From Methylorubrum rhodinum (GTDB taxonomy: Bacteria; Pseudomonadota; Alphaproteobacteria; Rhizobiales; Beijerinckiaceae), in the NCBI RefSeq assembly GCF_014199935.1, contig NZ_JACHOP010000024.1, positions 22,078 through 86,077 of the forward strand: 64,000 bases of DNA. Direction: 5' to 3'. The position numbers and the translations under genes are program-made. The notes below the pieces were generated by a model. The model saw only the letters and a program-made list of their open reading frames with translations. It made no database searches and was not told where the DNA came from. Below, in pieces: positions 25,161-33,900 of this stretch. How positions within the stretch are numbered: the first letter of the stretch is position 1; each line of letters begins with the position of its first letter.

Positions 25161-25523
25161 TCAGCCGACCCCGAGGCGGCGGGCCGCGCCGATGATCGCG
25201 GTCATGCGGTAGGGCTTCATCATCAGCACGCTCTCGGCGACCTGGCGCGGCTCCTCGGTGCTGTAGCCGGTCACGTAGATCACCGGCAGGTCGGGCTGCA
25301 TCGCGCGGGCGCGCTCGGCCAGGTCCCAGCCGTCGAGCTGGCCCGGCAGGCGGATGTCGGTGAACAGGAGGTCGACCTGAGCCTTGCCCTGCAGGAGGTC
25401 GTAGGCCTCCTCCGCGGTGCCGGCGCGCAGCACGTCGAACCCGGCGTCCTCGAACTCCATCGACACGGCGCTGAGCAGCATCTCCTCGTCCTCGACGACG
25501 AGCACGGTCCGCTTGTCGGACAT
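25161..25523 (-). CDS. Single-domain response regulator (CheY-like)
   Basis: 120 aa, one receiver domain only. The acidic pair is in VLVVEDEEM (Glu11, Asp12), the phosphoacceptor is Asp56 in LLFTDIRLPG, Thr is in IYVTGYS and Lys in MMKPYRM. With no output domain it should act by protein contact or in a phosphorelay. It lies downstream of the ethylene-receptor-like kinase on the same strand, with only a MITE-like element between, so that kinase is the likely partner. Confidence 0.9.
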   Translation of the reverse strand: MSDKRTVLVVEDEEMLLSAVSMEFEDAGFDVLRAGTAEEAYDLLQGKAQVDLLFTDIRLPGQLDGWDLAERARAMQPDLPVIYVTGYSTEEPRQVAESVLMMKPYRMTAIIGAARRLGVG

Positions 25524-25577
25524 CCTTCTTTCGCTCCCTGGCCTCTCGTCTTCGTGCACCCCGCCGCCGGACAGGTC

Positions 25578-25782
25578 TAGAGCATCGGCCCGAAAGGTGG
25601 ATACCGGCTTTCGGGAAAAGCCGATGCGGCCCGGGAGCCCGGAGAATCGCTCCTGATTCCGTGTCCGGGGCGATTTCCTAGAGGGCCGTCCTGGATAGGG
25701 TAGCCAGGACGGCCCTCTAAGCTTTTGTGCCGCATCGGCATTTTTCCGAAAGCCGGTTCCCGGCTTTCGGGCCGATGCTCTA
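25578..25782. mobile_element. 205-base MITE-like palindromic element
   Basis: Perfect 19-base terminal inverted repeats (25578-25596 opening TAGAGCATCGG, and 25764-25782) extend inward imperfectly to about 54 bases. The centre holds a 16-base perfect stem (25679-25694 with 25704-25719). There is no coding capacity. The terminal TAGAGCAT form resembles dispersed Rhizobiales repeats. The right end reaches into the kinase gene and supplies its TAG stop (25780-25782). Confidence 0.8.
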
Positions 25783-27066
25783 CCCCGCGACCGCGAAGCC
25801 CGGTCCGAAATCGAGGCCCGAGGGCGCGGCGGGCTCGGCGACGGCGGCGGCCGGCGCGGACCGGGGCGCGGCGGGGAAGGACAGGCGCACCGTCGTGCCC
25901 CGCTCCCGCCCCGACGCGCGCCCCGCCAGGATGGCGGCGGACCCGCCCGATTGCTCGGCGAAGCCGAGCACCTGGGACAGGCCGAGCCCGGTGCCCTGGC
26001 CGAGCGGCTTGGTCGTGAAGAACGGCTCGAAGGCCCGCGCCGCCACCTCCGGCGGCATGCCGGCGCCGGTATCCGACACCTCGACGCAGACACCCTCTCC
26101 CGCGCCCTCTCCTGCCCCCGCCCCCCCGTCCAGCGGGCGGGTGCGGATGGTGAGCGTGCCGCCCTCCGGCATCATCGCGTCGCGGGCGTTCACCGCGAGG
26201 TTGAGGATCGCGTTCTCGAGTTGGTTCGGATCGATGTCGAGCGGGGCCAGTCCCGGCGCGAAGTCGGTCACCAGCCGGATCTTGGCGCCGATGGTGCCGC
26301 GCAGGAGTTCGGCGAACGAGCCGATCCGGGCGTTCACGTCGGTGCTCACCGGCGAGAGCGGGTGCTTGCGCGCGAACGCCAGCAGCTTGTGCGTCACGGA
26401 GGCCGCCCGCTCCGCGCCCTGCATGGCGTCGCGCAGGGGGGCGAGCAGCCGGCTGTCGCCGGGCAGGCCGCGCTCGACCCGGTCGAGATTGACCAGCACC
26501 ACGCTGAGCAGGTTGTTGAAGTCGTGGGCGACGCCCCCCGTGAGCTGGCCGACCGCCTCCATCTTCTGCGACTGGCGCAGCAGCGCCTCGGCGCGCTGGC
26601 GCTCGTCGTTGGCCTGCTTGAGCGCCGCCAGCGCTTGGTCGCGCTCCCTGATGCGGGCGCGCAGCGCCTCGTTGGCCCGGCGCAGCTGCGTCGGCGAGGG
26701 CAGGCTGAGCGCGCGCGGCATCAGGTGCCACAGGGCGAGCGCCGTGCCGATGGAGGCCGCGGCGGTGACGATCTTGACCATCGCCTCCAGCCCGTAATCC
26801 GGCACGTAGAGCGTCCAGATCGCCATCAGGTGGGTGGCGCCGCAGGCGGTGATGAACACCGCGAAGGACCAGAACACCCAGCCGAACACCACGTCGCGGC
26901 GGCGGGAGACGAAGGTGGCCAGCGCGATCGGGATCGAGAAATAGGCGAGGGCGATCAGCGTGTCGGTGACGATGTGGGTCCAGATCAGCTCCGGCCGCCA
27001 CAAGAGGCAGATGCCGTGGGGCGAGAGGTTCTCGACCTCCCACAGACGCCGCAGACCGTCGAGCAT
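25780..27066 (-). CDS. Ethylene-receptor-like membrane histidine kinase
   Basis: 428 aa. Three N-terminal transmembrane helices match the ethylene-binding domain of plant ETR1: VTDTLIALAYFSIPIAL, then AVFITACGATHLMAIWTLY, then a third helix. Asp35, Tyr42, Ile45, Pro46, Ile72, Cys75 and His79 correspond to ETR1 Asp25, Tyr32, Ile35, Pro36, Ile62, Cys65 and His69 at a constant offset of ten; Cys and His bind copper in ETR1. A coiled coil follows, then the kinase core with His181 in GGVAHDFNNLL, NLAVNARDAM, SDTGAGMPPEV and TGLGLSQVLG. No GAF domain. ATG at 27066 has a GGAGG-type site. Ligand binding is inferred. Confidence 0.9.
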   Translation of the reverse strand: MLDGLRRLWEVENLSPHGICLLWRPELIWTHIVTDTLIALAYFSIPIALATFVSRRRDVVFGWVFWSFAVFITACGATHLMAIWTLYVPDYGLEAMVKIVTAAASIGTALALWHLMPRALSLPSPTQLRRANEALRARIRERDQALAALKQANDERQRAEALLRQSQKMEAVGQLTGGVAHDFNNLLSVVLVNLDRVERGLPGDSRLLAPLRDAMQGAERAASVTHKLLAFARKHPLSPVSTDVNARIGSFAELLRGTIGAKIRLVTDFAPGLAPLDIDPNQLENAILNLAVNARDAMMPEGGTLTIRTRPLDGGAGAGEGAGEGVCVEVSDTGAGMPPEVAARAFEPFFTTKPLGQGTGLGLSQVLGFAEQSGGSAAILAGRASGRERGTTVRLSFPAAPRSAPAAAVAEPAAPSGLDFGPGFAVAG

Positions 27067-27341
27067 CGATCCCCCTCCCCCGGCCGGAACCGCGCAGACC
27101 ATTGGTGCCGCGCCCGGGAGCCCTTGGCAATCCCGCAGAGATCCCACGACGGTCCGGGCCCGTCCCCCCTCAGGGCGCCGGCTTGACGCGATCGTCCCGA
27201 CTTTTTTGGGGCCGTGCGGCCGCCGGAGGCCGTCGCCCCGAACGGCGCGAGGATCCGGGCGGGACGCGCCTTTCCGTCCGCGATTAAGGGTTGCTTAACC
27301 ATACCGGCCCCACACCGGACGGGAATCGAGGGTCAAGCGCG

Positions 27342-28712
27342 GTGTCGGCGCATCGGGCGATCACGCAGGAGCCACCAACCGGGGACGCCGTCCAGCCGGC
27401 GCCCGCAGGCACGCCGGCTCACACGCCGCTCCGCCGCCTCGGCCTCGGCACCCTGCTCGCGGCCACCGCCCGGCACCATCCCGACCGGATCGCGGTGATC
27501 GATCCCGCCGACAAGCCGGCCTGGAGCGGACGGCCCGCCATCACTTGGACCTACGCGGCCGCCGCCGAGATTGTCGAGCGCCTCGCCCGTGGCCTGCGCG
27601 GCTGGCGCCTGCCCGCGGGCAGCCGCATCGGCCTGTGCCTGCCGGGCTCGGCCGAGAGCGTGCTGGCGATCCTGGCGGTGGAGGCGGCGGGCCACGTCGC
27701 CGTGATGCTGCCGGTCTCCTGGGACGAGGAGCGCCTTCTCGCCGCCGCGCAGAACGTGGGGCTCGCCGCCGTGCTCACCCAGGCGCGCCTCGGGGCCGCG
27801 GCCCCGGCCGAGCGGCTCTGCACGGTGGCGATGCGCTATTTCGGCCTGCGCTACCTCGCGGCCTTCGGCCCCGACGTGCCGGACGGCGTGATCAACCTCG
27901 ACCGCTTCGTGCTCGACGGTCCGGCCGGGCCCGCCCCGAACCATCCGCCCGCGCCGGCGGGCGTCGTCAGCTTCGCGGGCGGCGATCCCGACCGGCCGGT
28001 CTTCCGCGGGGGCGAGGCGCTGGTCGCGGCGGCCGCCGCTCATCTCGTCGCCGCCCGCGTGGCGCCGGGCGAGCGCATCCTCAGCCTGATCGGCCCGCAC
28101 GACCTGCGCGGCCTCGCCACCGGGCTCGCCGCGGCGATCGTCGCCGGCGCCACCCTCGAAGTGCTGCCGCTGTTCGACGGGGCCGCCTTCGCGGCGGCTC
28201 TACGCCGCGCCGGCCCGACCCACCTCGTCGCCCCGGCCTTCCTGGAAAAGAACCTCGCCGGCCGCGAGCTGCCGCCGGACCTGCGCTCGGCCACCTTCGT
28301 GCACCGGGCACCCGCGCGCCTGCCCGCCCGCAACCGGGCGCCGGGCGGTCACCAGGCCCTGCGCCTCGAAACGGTGATCGACGCGGTCGCCTTCGACGAG
28401 ACCGCGCTGGTCTCGGGCCGGCGCGGCGGTCCCGGCGACGTCTCGGTCGTGCTCGGCCGGCCCGAGCGGCTCGCCCTGCCCGCGGGCCTGATGGAGATCC
28501 GCCACGAGGCGGACGGGCGACTCGCCTTCCGCGGTCAGGCCTGCGCCTCCGCGGCACTGCAGCGGGGCGCGCCCCGCACCGCAGATCCGGGGGCGTGGCG
28601 CGCGTCCCCCTACGCCACGATCCTGTTCGCGGGGCTGGCCACCGGAATCGACGTGGCGGCGCTCCGGGTGGAGGCCGATCCACCGGAATCGGTTTTTTTC
28701 GCGCCCGCGTGA
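27342..28712 (+). CDS. Degenerate AMP-dependent synthetase-like protein
   Basis: 456 aa. The order of segments follows the N-terminal domain of acyl-CoA ligases (TWTYAAAAEIVERLARGLRG, GSRIGLCLPGSAESVLAILA). At the P-loop position, however, the sequence is VVSFAGGDPDRPVFRGGEAL, without the SGTTG..K motif. The C-terminal domain with hinge and catalytic Lys is absent. It is therefore probably not a ligase and may have another binding role. GTG at 27342 is taken as start; a TTG at 27291 is an alternative. It is divergent from the kinase gene. Related pseudo-ligases occur in similar genomes by memory only. Confidence 0.7.
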   Translation: MSAHRAITQEPPTGDAVQPAPAGTPAHTPLRRLGLGTLLAATARHHPDRIAVIDPADKPAWSGRPAITWTYAAAAEIVERLARGLRGWRLPAGSRIGLCLPGSAESVLAILAVEAAGHVAVMLPVSWDEERLLAAAQNVGLAAVLTQARLGAAAPAERLCTVAMRYFGLRYLAAFGPDVPDGVINLDRFVLDGPAGPAPNHPPAPAGVVSFAGGDPDRPVFRGGEALVAAAAAHLVAARVAPGERILSLIGPHDLRGLATGLAAAIVAGATLEVLPLFDGAAFAAALRRAGPTHLVAPAFLEKNLAGRELPPDLRSATFVHRAPARLPARNRAPGGHQALRLETVIDAVAFDETALVSGRRGGPGDVSVVLGRPERLALPAGLMEIRHEADGRLAFRGQACASAALQRGAPRTADPGAWRASPYATILFAGLATGIDVAALRVEADPPESVFFAPA

Positions 28713-28971
28713 AGGCCGCCGGCCGGGCGGCACGGCCCGATGCGGGGCGTCGGCACGGCGGCCGGAAAACCCGTTCGCATGCAGGCATTTGCCGGGTTAT
28801 CCTGGCGGCCCCTCGACCGCGCCGGCCGATGGTGCGGCGCAGTTCATCGCCGTTTCATCCCGCGGCGCCCATGCTTCCCCCGTCTCCATGGTCGGCGAAC
28901 CAATCGTGACCGTGTGGGTTATCGTCGGTGCCCCTTCACACGGGGTGCCACATGGGATAACGCTGAAGCTT

Positions 28972-29313
28972 ATGGGTGCGCTGCAACAAGTGCTTGTCGT
29001 CGACGATGGCCGCCGCGCCGTCGACCGCTCTCTCGCCGCCGACCTCGCGGGGCTCGGCTACGCGAGCGTCACCGCCTCGATCGAGGCCGCCGACGACGTG
29101 CTGGCCGTGATCGCCCGCCCCGCCGCCATCCTGCTCCAGCTCTCCGGCCGCGCCAGCCCGGAGATCGCCGCGCTGGCCGCGCGCCTGCGCGAACGGATGC
29201 GCGCCGGCGGCATCCCGGTGATCGACATGGACGATGCGGGGCCCCGCCCCGGCGCGCCGGTCGATCTCAAGAGCCGGATCGGCCCCTACGTGCTCAACGA
29301 GCCGGAGCTTTAA
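28972..29313 (+). CDS. Degenerate receiver-like protein
   Basis: 113 aa. The N-terminus QQVLVVDDGRRAVDRSLAAD looks like the first strand and acidic pair of a CheY-type receiver. The strand that should end in the phosphoacceptor Asp reads ARPAAILLQLSGRASPEIA, with no Asp, so phosphorylation is unlikely. Longer open sequence upstream has no features, so I use the ATG at 28972. A strong terminator follows. Confidence 0.6.
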   Translation: MGALQQVLVVDDGRRAVDRSLAADLAGLGYASVTASIEAADDVLAVIARPAAILLQLSGRASPEIAALAARLRERMRAGGIPVIDMDDAGPRPGAPVDLKSRIGPYVLNEPEL

Positions 29314-29339
29314 CGGCGTTTCATTGCGGGACGGTGACG

Positions 29340-29364
29340 GGCGGGCCGAAAGGTCCGCCTTTTT
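29340..29364 (+). terminator. Intrinsic terminator after the receiver-like gene
   Basis: An eight-pair stem GGCGGGCC/GGTCCGCC (29340-29347 with 29352-29359, one G-T pair) closes a GAAA tetraloop and is followed directly by TTTTT. It lies 26 bases after the stop codon. This is the cleanest intrinsic terminator in the window. Confidence 0.85.
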
Positions 29365-29380
29365 CGTGCCGGCTTGCCCG

Positions 29381-29578
29381 TCAGGGCGCGAGACTGATCT
29401 CGCTCTCGCGCACCGCCCGCTCGGCCATGCCGGAGCGCATGCGGTAGGACGGCTCGCCGGTGGTGTCGTCGGGCATCAGGCGGACGATCTCGCCGACCTC
29501 GCCGAAGCCGAGGCGCGTATCGGTCTGGTGGGTGGGCGTGCGGCGGACGCGCTGGCCGATCTTGAACTTGTGGGACAT
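29381..29578 (-). CDS. Small conserved hypothetical protein
   Basis: 65 aa. The sequence begins SHKFKIGQRVRRTP and includes GEVGEIVRLMPD and YRMRSGMAERAVRESEI. This looks like a small SH3-like or KOW-like barrel of the sort found in many Rhizobiales. A GGAGG-like site precedes the ATG. It is convergent with the receiver-like gene. Function unknown. Confidence 0.75.
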   Translation of the reverse strand: MSHKFKIGQRVRRTPTHQTDTRLGFGEVGEIVRLMPDDTTGEPSYRMRSGMAERAVRESEISLAP

Positions 29579-29649
29579 CGGATCCTCCGAAAGGGGTCGT
29601 GGGGACGAGCGTCCGCGGGCCGGCTTGCGACCCGCGGGACGAGAGCCGC

Positions 29650-30018
29650 TCAGCGCCGCAGCTTGATCTTGGCCTTGCGGGCGGCGTAGCGGGCGTCGCG
29701 CTCTTCCTTCTGCTTGGCCTGGGCGAGGCGGGCGCGCTCGGCCGCGGCCTCGATCTCGGCGGCCTTGCGCTCGGCCTCGGCGGCGCGTTCGGCGGCGGCC
29801 AGCGCTTCGACGCGCTCGGCTTCCAGGCGCCGCTGGGTCTCGCGCTCCAGGGCACGCTCCTCGCGGGCGGCGGCGATGGCGCGGCGCTCCTCCTGGCGGG
29901 CCAGCACGGCCGGATCGTCACCGGTGGGGCGGGCGCGGAAGCGGGCCAGCATCGCCTCGCGGGCGGAGGCCGAAGTCTGGCGACGGTCGTCGAACGAGTT
30001 CTGCTTGGTGAAGCTCAC
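29650..30018 (-). CDS. DUF6481-type charged helical protein
   Basis: 122 aa, almost wholly a charged helix rich in Ala, Arg and Glu (EERRAIAAAREERALERETQ and similar), ending in basic KAKIKLRR. The N-terminus SFTKQNSFDDRRQTSASARE fits the small DUF6481 family often found next to cold-shock genes. GTG at 30018 has AAGGA about seven bases upstream. It follows the cold-shock gene on the same strand. Confidence 0.75.
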   Translation of the reverse strand: MSFTKQNSFDDRRQTSASAREAMLARFRARPTGDDPAVLARQEERRAIAAAREERALERETQRRLEAERVEALAAAERAAEAERKAAEIEAAAERARLAQAKQKEERDARYAARKAKIKLRR

Positions 30019-30069
30019 GTAAGATCCTTGGTCGGGCCGGGCTCGGGGTGGGCCGCGGCACAAATGCGA

Positions 30070-30095
30070 GAAGCCGCCCCGGTCGGAGCGGCTTC
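30070..30095 (-). terminator. Hairpin after the cold-shock gene
   Basis: The arms GAAGCCGC (30070-30077) and GCGGCTTC (30088-30095) form a strong stem 26 bases after the cold-shock stop codon, before the next same-strand gene. There is no T-run longer than three, so it may attenuate rather than fully terminate. Confidence 0.5.
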
Positions 30096-30120
30096 GAATG
30101 TCAAGCGTTCGGCGCGCGGA

Positions 30121-30330
30121 TCACGCGACCTGAAGCTGGCCCGCCGACTGCTTGCCGGAGCGGCGATCCGTCTCCATCACGTAGGAGACCTTCTGGCCCT
30201 CGGCGAGGCCGCGCAGGCCGGCGCGCTCGACGGCGGAGATGTGGACGAACACGTCCTTCGAGCCGTCCTCGGGCTGGATGAAGCCGAAGCCCTTCTGATC
30301 GTTGAACCACTTGACGGTGCCGGTCTGCAT
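30121..30330 (-). CDS. cspA: Cold-shock protein (CspA family)
   Basis: 69 aa, the standard single cold-shock domain. Both RNA-binding motifs are present: KGFGFIQP and DVFVHISAVERAG, after the opening QTGTVKWFND. It is an RNA chaperone of the CspA type. ATG at 30330 has AGGAA upstream. The extension of the frame to 30510 is not part of the family; that stretch is more likely the long 5' leader common in csp mRNAs. Confidence 0.95.
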   Translation of the reverse strand: MQTGTVKWFNDQKGFGFIQPEDGSKDVFVHISAVERAGLRGLAEGQKVSYVMETDRRSGKQSAGQLQVA

Positions 30331-30662
30331 GTAAGTTCCTTGTTCTCCGCAGGGTACGTGTCGAGAGCCTCCGCGCCACTTGGCGCCGAGCCCATACAGA
30401 TCATCGATGACGAAGGAAAAAGAGAACCGCCCTGCGGAGGCGTCACGGCCCAGAGAATCCGGCCTCGTATCGATGACGCGGACCATGCGCCCCAAATGAA
30501 AATTTAGCAAGGCAGGATTTTTATTGGGCGATTTTTGAGGATGATCATCGTCAGCGGCATGGGGAGGCCGTGAGGAAGCGGGCTGTATCGTCGGGTGCGA
30601 CTTTGCACACGGTGCGCACGCGCGGCGCGCGACCTTTCACAGGCTCGACCGAGGCCGTGCGC
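30331..30662. other. Gene-free stretch holding the probable csp leader and promoter
   Basis: 332 bases without a gene between the cold-shock start and the DUF4926-like gene. The part next to csp is a likely untranslated leader. An AT-rich patch at 30490-30545 is the best promoter candidate for csp on the minus strand. No riboswitch recognised. Confidence 0.5.
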
Positions 30663-30914
30663 TCAAGCGGCGGCACGCGCGACGAGGCGGAGGGCGGCAC
30701 TCGGGACGGTCGCCAGCGCACTGACCGGCTCGGCGAACTCGACCACGCAGGCCACGCCGTCCCGGTAGACGCTGAGCACGACGCCCTCGCTGCCCGCCGG
30801 CATCGTCGCGCCGTCATCGGTCGCGATATCGGCCGTCAGCATCACGCGGTCGAGTTCGCGGAACGTGTCGAGCGGCGCGGCCTGACGGAAATGGTAGAAT
30901 GCTTCGCGCGTCAT
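30663..30914 (-). CDS. DUF4926-like small protein
   Basis: 83 aa. The core LDTFRELDRVMLTADI, then AGSEGVVLSVYRDGVACVVE and FAEPVSALATV, is the pattern of DUF4926 (a small barrel, often near toxin-antitoxin genes). No partner gene lies beside it. Eighty-five bases separate it from the mfd stop. Confidence 0.7.
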   Translation of the reverse strand: MTREAFYHFRQAAPLDTFRELDRVMLTADIATDDGATMPAGSEGVVLSVYRDGVACVVEFAEPVSALATVPSAALRLVARAAA

Positions 30915-30999
30915 GCGAGTCCTCCTCCCGGCGGCAAAGGCCTCAACGTACCGTGCGGCCCGGCGCTGACGAGGCGCCGGGATGCCGGACGAAGCCGCC

Positions 31000-33900
31000 T
31001 CACGCCGCCTTCTTCTTCCCCCGCCCGGCGATCGTCACCAGCCCGCGCAGGATCTGCGTCGTCACCTTCAGGCGCTCGGGGATGGTGTCGAGTTCGCGGA
31101 TGAAGACCACGCTCATGTCGGGGCGGACTTTTGCGAAGGAGCCCTGTTCCACCACCATGGCGGCCAGCCCCTGCGGGTTGGCGAAGGACTTTTCGCGGAA
31201 GTGGACGACGACGCCCTTCGGGCCGGCTTCCACCTTCTCGACGTTGGCGTCGCGGCACAGGATCTTGATCGTCACGATCTTGAGGAGCTGTTCCACCTCC
31301 GGCGGCAGCGGGCCGAAGCGGTCGATCAGCTCGGCGCCGAAGCTCTCCATTTCGGCGTCGTTCTCGAGGGTCGAGAGGCGGCGGTAGAGGCCGAGCCGCA
31401 CGGTGAGATCCTCGACGTAGTCCTCGGGGATGGTGACGGGGGCGCCCAGCGCGATGGTGGGCGACCACGCCTCCGCTTCCGGCTCGGTGATGCCGGCTTT
31501 GAGCGCGGTGACGGCGTCCTCCAGCATCTGCTGGTAGAGTTCGTAGCCCACCTCCTTGATGTGGCCGGACTGGGCGTCGCCGAGCAGATTGCCGGCGCCG
31601 CGGATGTCGAGGTCGTGCGAGGCCAGCTGGAAGCCGGCGCCGAGCGTGTCGAGGCTCTGGAGCACCTTGAGGCGCTGCTCGGCCTGGGCGGTGAGCTGGC
31701 GGTTGGGAGGCGTCGTGAACAGGGCGTAGGCCCGCGCCTTGGAGCGGCCGACGCGGCCCCGGAGCTGGTAGAGCGCGGCGAGCCCGAACATGTCGGCGCG
31801 GTGGACGATCAGCGTGTTGGCGGTCGGGATGTCGAGGCCGGATTCGACGATTGTGGTCGAGAGCAGCACGTCGTACTTGCCCTCGTAGAACGCCGTCATG
31901 ACGTCCTCCAACTGCCCCGCCGCCATCTGGCCGTGGGCGACCGCCACCGTGGTCTCGGGCATCTCCTGATCGAGGAATTTTTTGACTTCTGCGAGGTCTT
32001 CGATCCGGGGAACGACGTAGAACGACTGGCCGCCGCGGTAGCGCTCGCGCAGCAGCGCCTCGCGGATCAGCAGCGGATCGAACGGGGTGACGAAGGTGCG
32101 CACCGCCAAGCGGTCCATCGGCGGCGTGGCGATGATCGAGAGTTCGCGCACCCCCGTCATGGCGAGCTGCAGCGTGCGCGGGATCGGGGTGGCCGAAAGC
32201 GTCAGCACGTGGACGTCGGCCTGGAGCGCCTTGAGCCGCTCCTTGTGGGCGACGCCGAAATGCTGCTCCTCGTCGACGATGATCAGGCCGAGATCCTTGA
32301 ACGCGACGTTCTTGGCGAGCAGCGCGTGGGTGCCCACCACGATGTCGACCGTGCCCTCGGCGAGCCCCGCCCGGTTCTGGCGCTGATCGCCGGCCGAGAC
32401 GAAGCGCGAGAGCTGAGCGATGTGGATCGGCAGCCCTTTGAAGCGCTCCACGAAGGTCCGGTAATGCTGGCGCGCCAGAAGCGTGGTCGGCACCACCACG
32501 GCGACCTGCTTGCCGGAGATGGCGGCGGCGAAGGCCGCGCGCAGCGCCACCTCGGTCTTGCCGAAGCCGACATCGCCGCAGACGAGGCGATCCATCGGCC
32601 GGCCGGCATTGAGGTCGTCCAGCACCGCGTCGATGGCGTTGGCCTGGTCCTCGGTCTCCTGGAAGGCGAAGCGGGCGGCGAATTCCTCGTACATCCCCTC
32701 CGGCGCCTTGAGCGAGGGGGCGGGCTTCACGAAGCGGGCGGCGGCGACCTTGATGAGTTCGGCCGCCATCTCGAGGATGCGGCGCTTCATCTTGGCCTTG
32801 CGGGCCTGCCACGCCCCGCCGCCGAGGCGGTCGAGCGCCACCTCCGAATCCTCCGAGCCGTAGCGGGTCAGGAGTTCGATGTTCTCCACCGGCAGCAGCA
32901 GCAGGCCGCCGGTATATTGCAGCTCCAGGCAATCGTGCGGGGCGCCGGCCGCCGTCACGGTTTTGAGGCCGACGAAGCGGCCGATGCCGTGATCGGAATG
33001 CACCACGAGGTCGCCGGGCTGGAGCGCCTGGACTTCGAGGATGATGTCCTGGGGCCGCTTCGACTTGCGCTTCTGACGCACCAGCCGGTCGCCGAGGATG
33101 TCGCCCTCGGCGATGACGGCGAGCCGGTCGATGGTGAAGCCGGATTCCAGGCCCCAGACCGCCATCGCCACGTCGGTGCCGCGCTTGAGCGCGTTGACGG
33201 CGGTGAGCGTGTTGATCTCCATCGGCTTCTTGAGGCCGTGGTCGGAGAGCACGCCGCAGAGCCGGTCGCGCGAGCCGTCGGACCAGGAGCCCAGGATCAC
33301 GTGATGCCCGGATCCTTGCAGATCGCGGATGTGGGCGACCGCGGCGTCGAACACGCTGGCGGCTTCATCCGCCCGCTCGGGGGCGAAGTTGCGGCCGGGC
33401 TTGGCGCCGCAATCGATCACCGCGCGCTCATCCGAGTCGGGCTGGGCGAACGGGGTCAGGCGCGCGACCGCGGCGGCCTCGACCTTGGCCTTCCACTCGT
33501 TCGGCGTGAGGTAGAGCGCGCGCGGCGGCAGCGGCTTGTAGGGCGCGACCCCGGATTGCGGGGTCTTCAGCGCGCTCTCGCGGGCCAAAAAGTAGTCCTG
33601 GATCAGCGAGAGGCGCTCGGTCGCCGCCTCCTCCACCTGCGCGTCGAACACCATCGGCACGTCGCCGAGATAGTCGAACACCGTGTCGAGATGCTCGTAG
33701 AACAGCGGCATCCAGTGCTCGAGGCCGGCATAGCGGCGGCCCTCGCTGACGGTCTCGTAGAGCCGGTCGTCGCGGGTCGCGGCGCCGAAGCTCGTCAGAT
33801 AGCCTTGTCGGAAGCGCCGGATCGTCTCGGTGGTGAGCTGCACCTCGCTCATCGGCACGAGGTCGAGGGAGCGGAGCGAGCCCACGGTGCGCTGCGTCTC

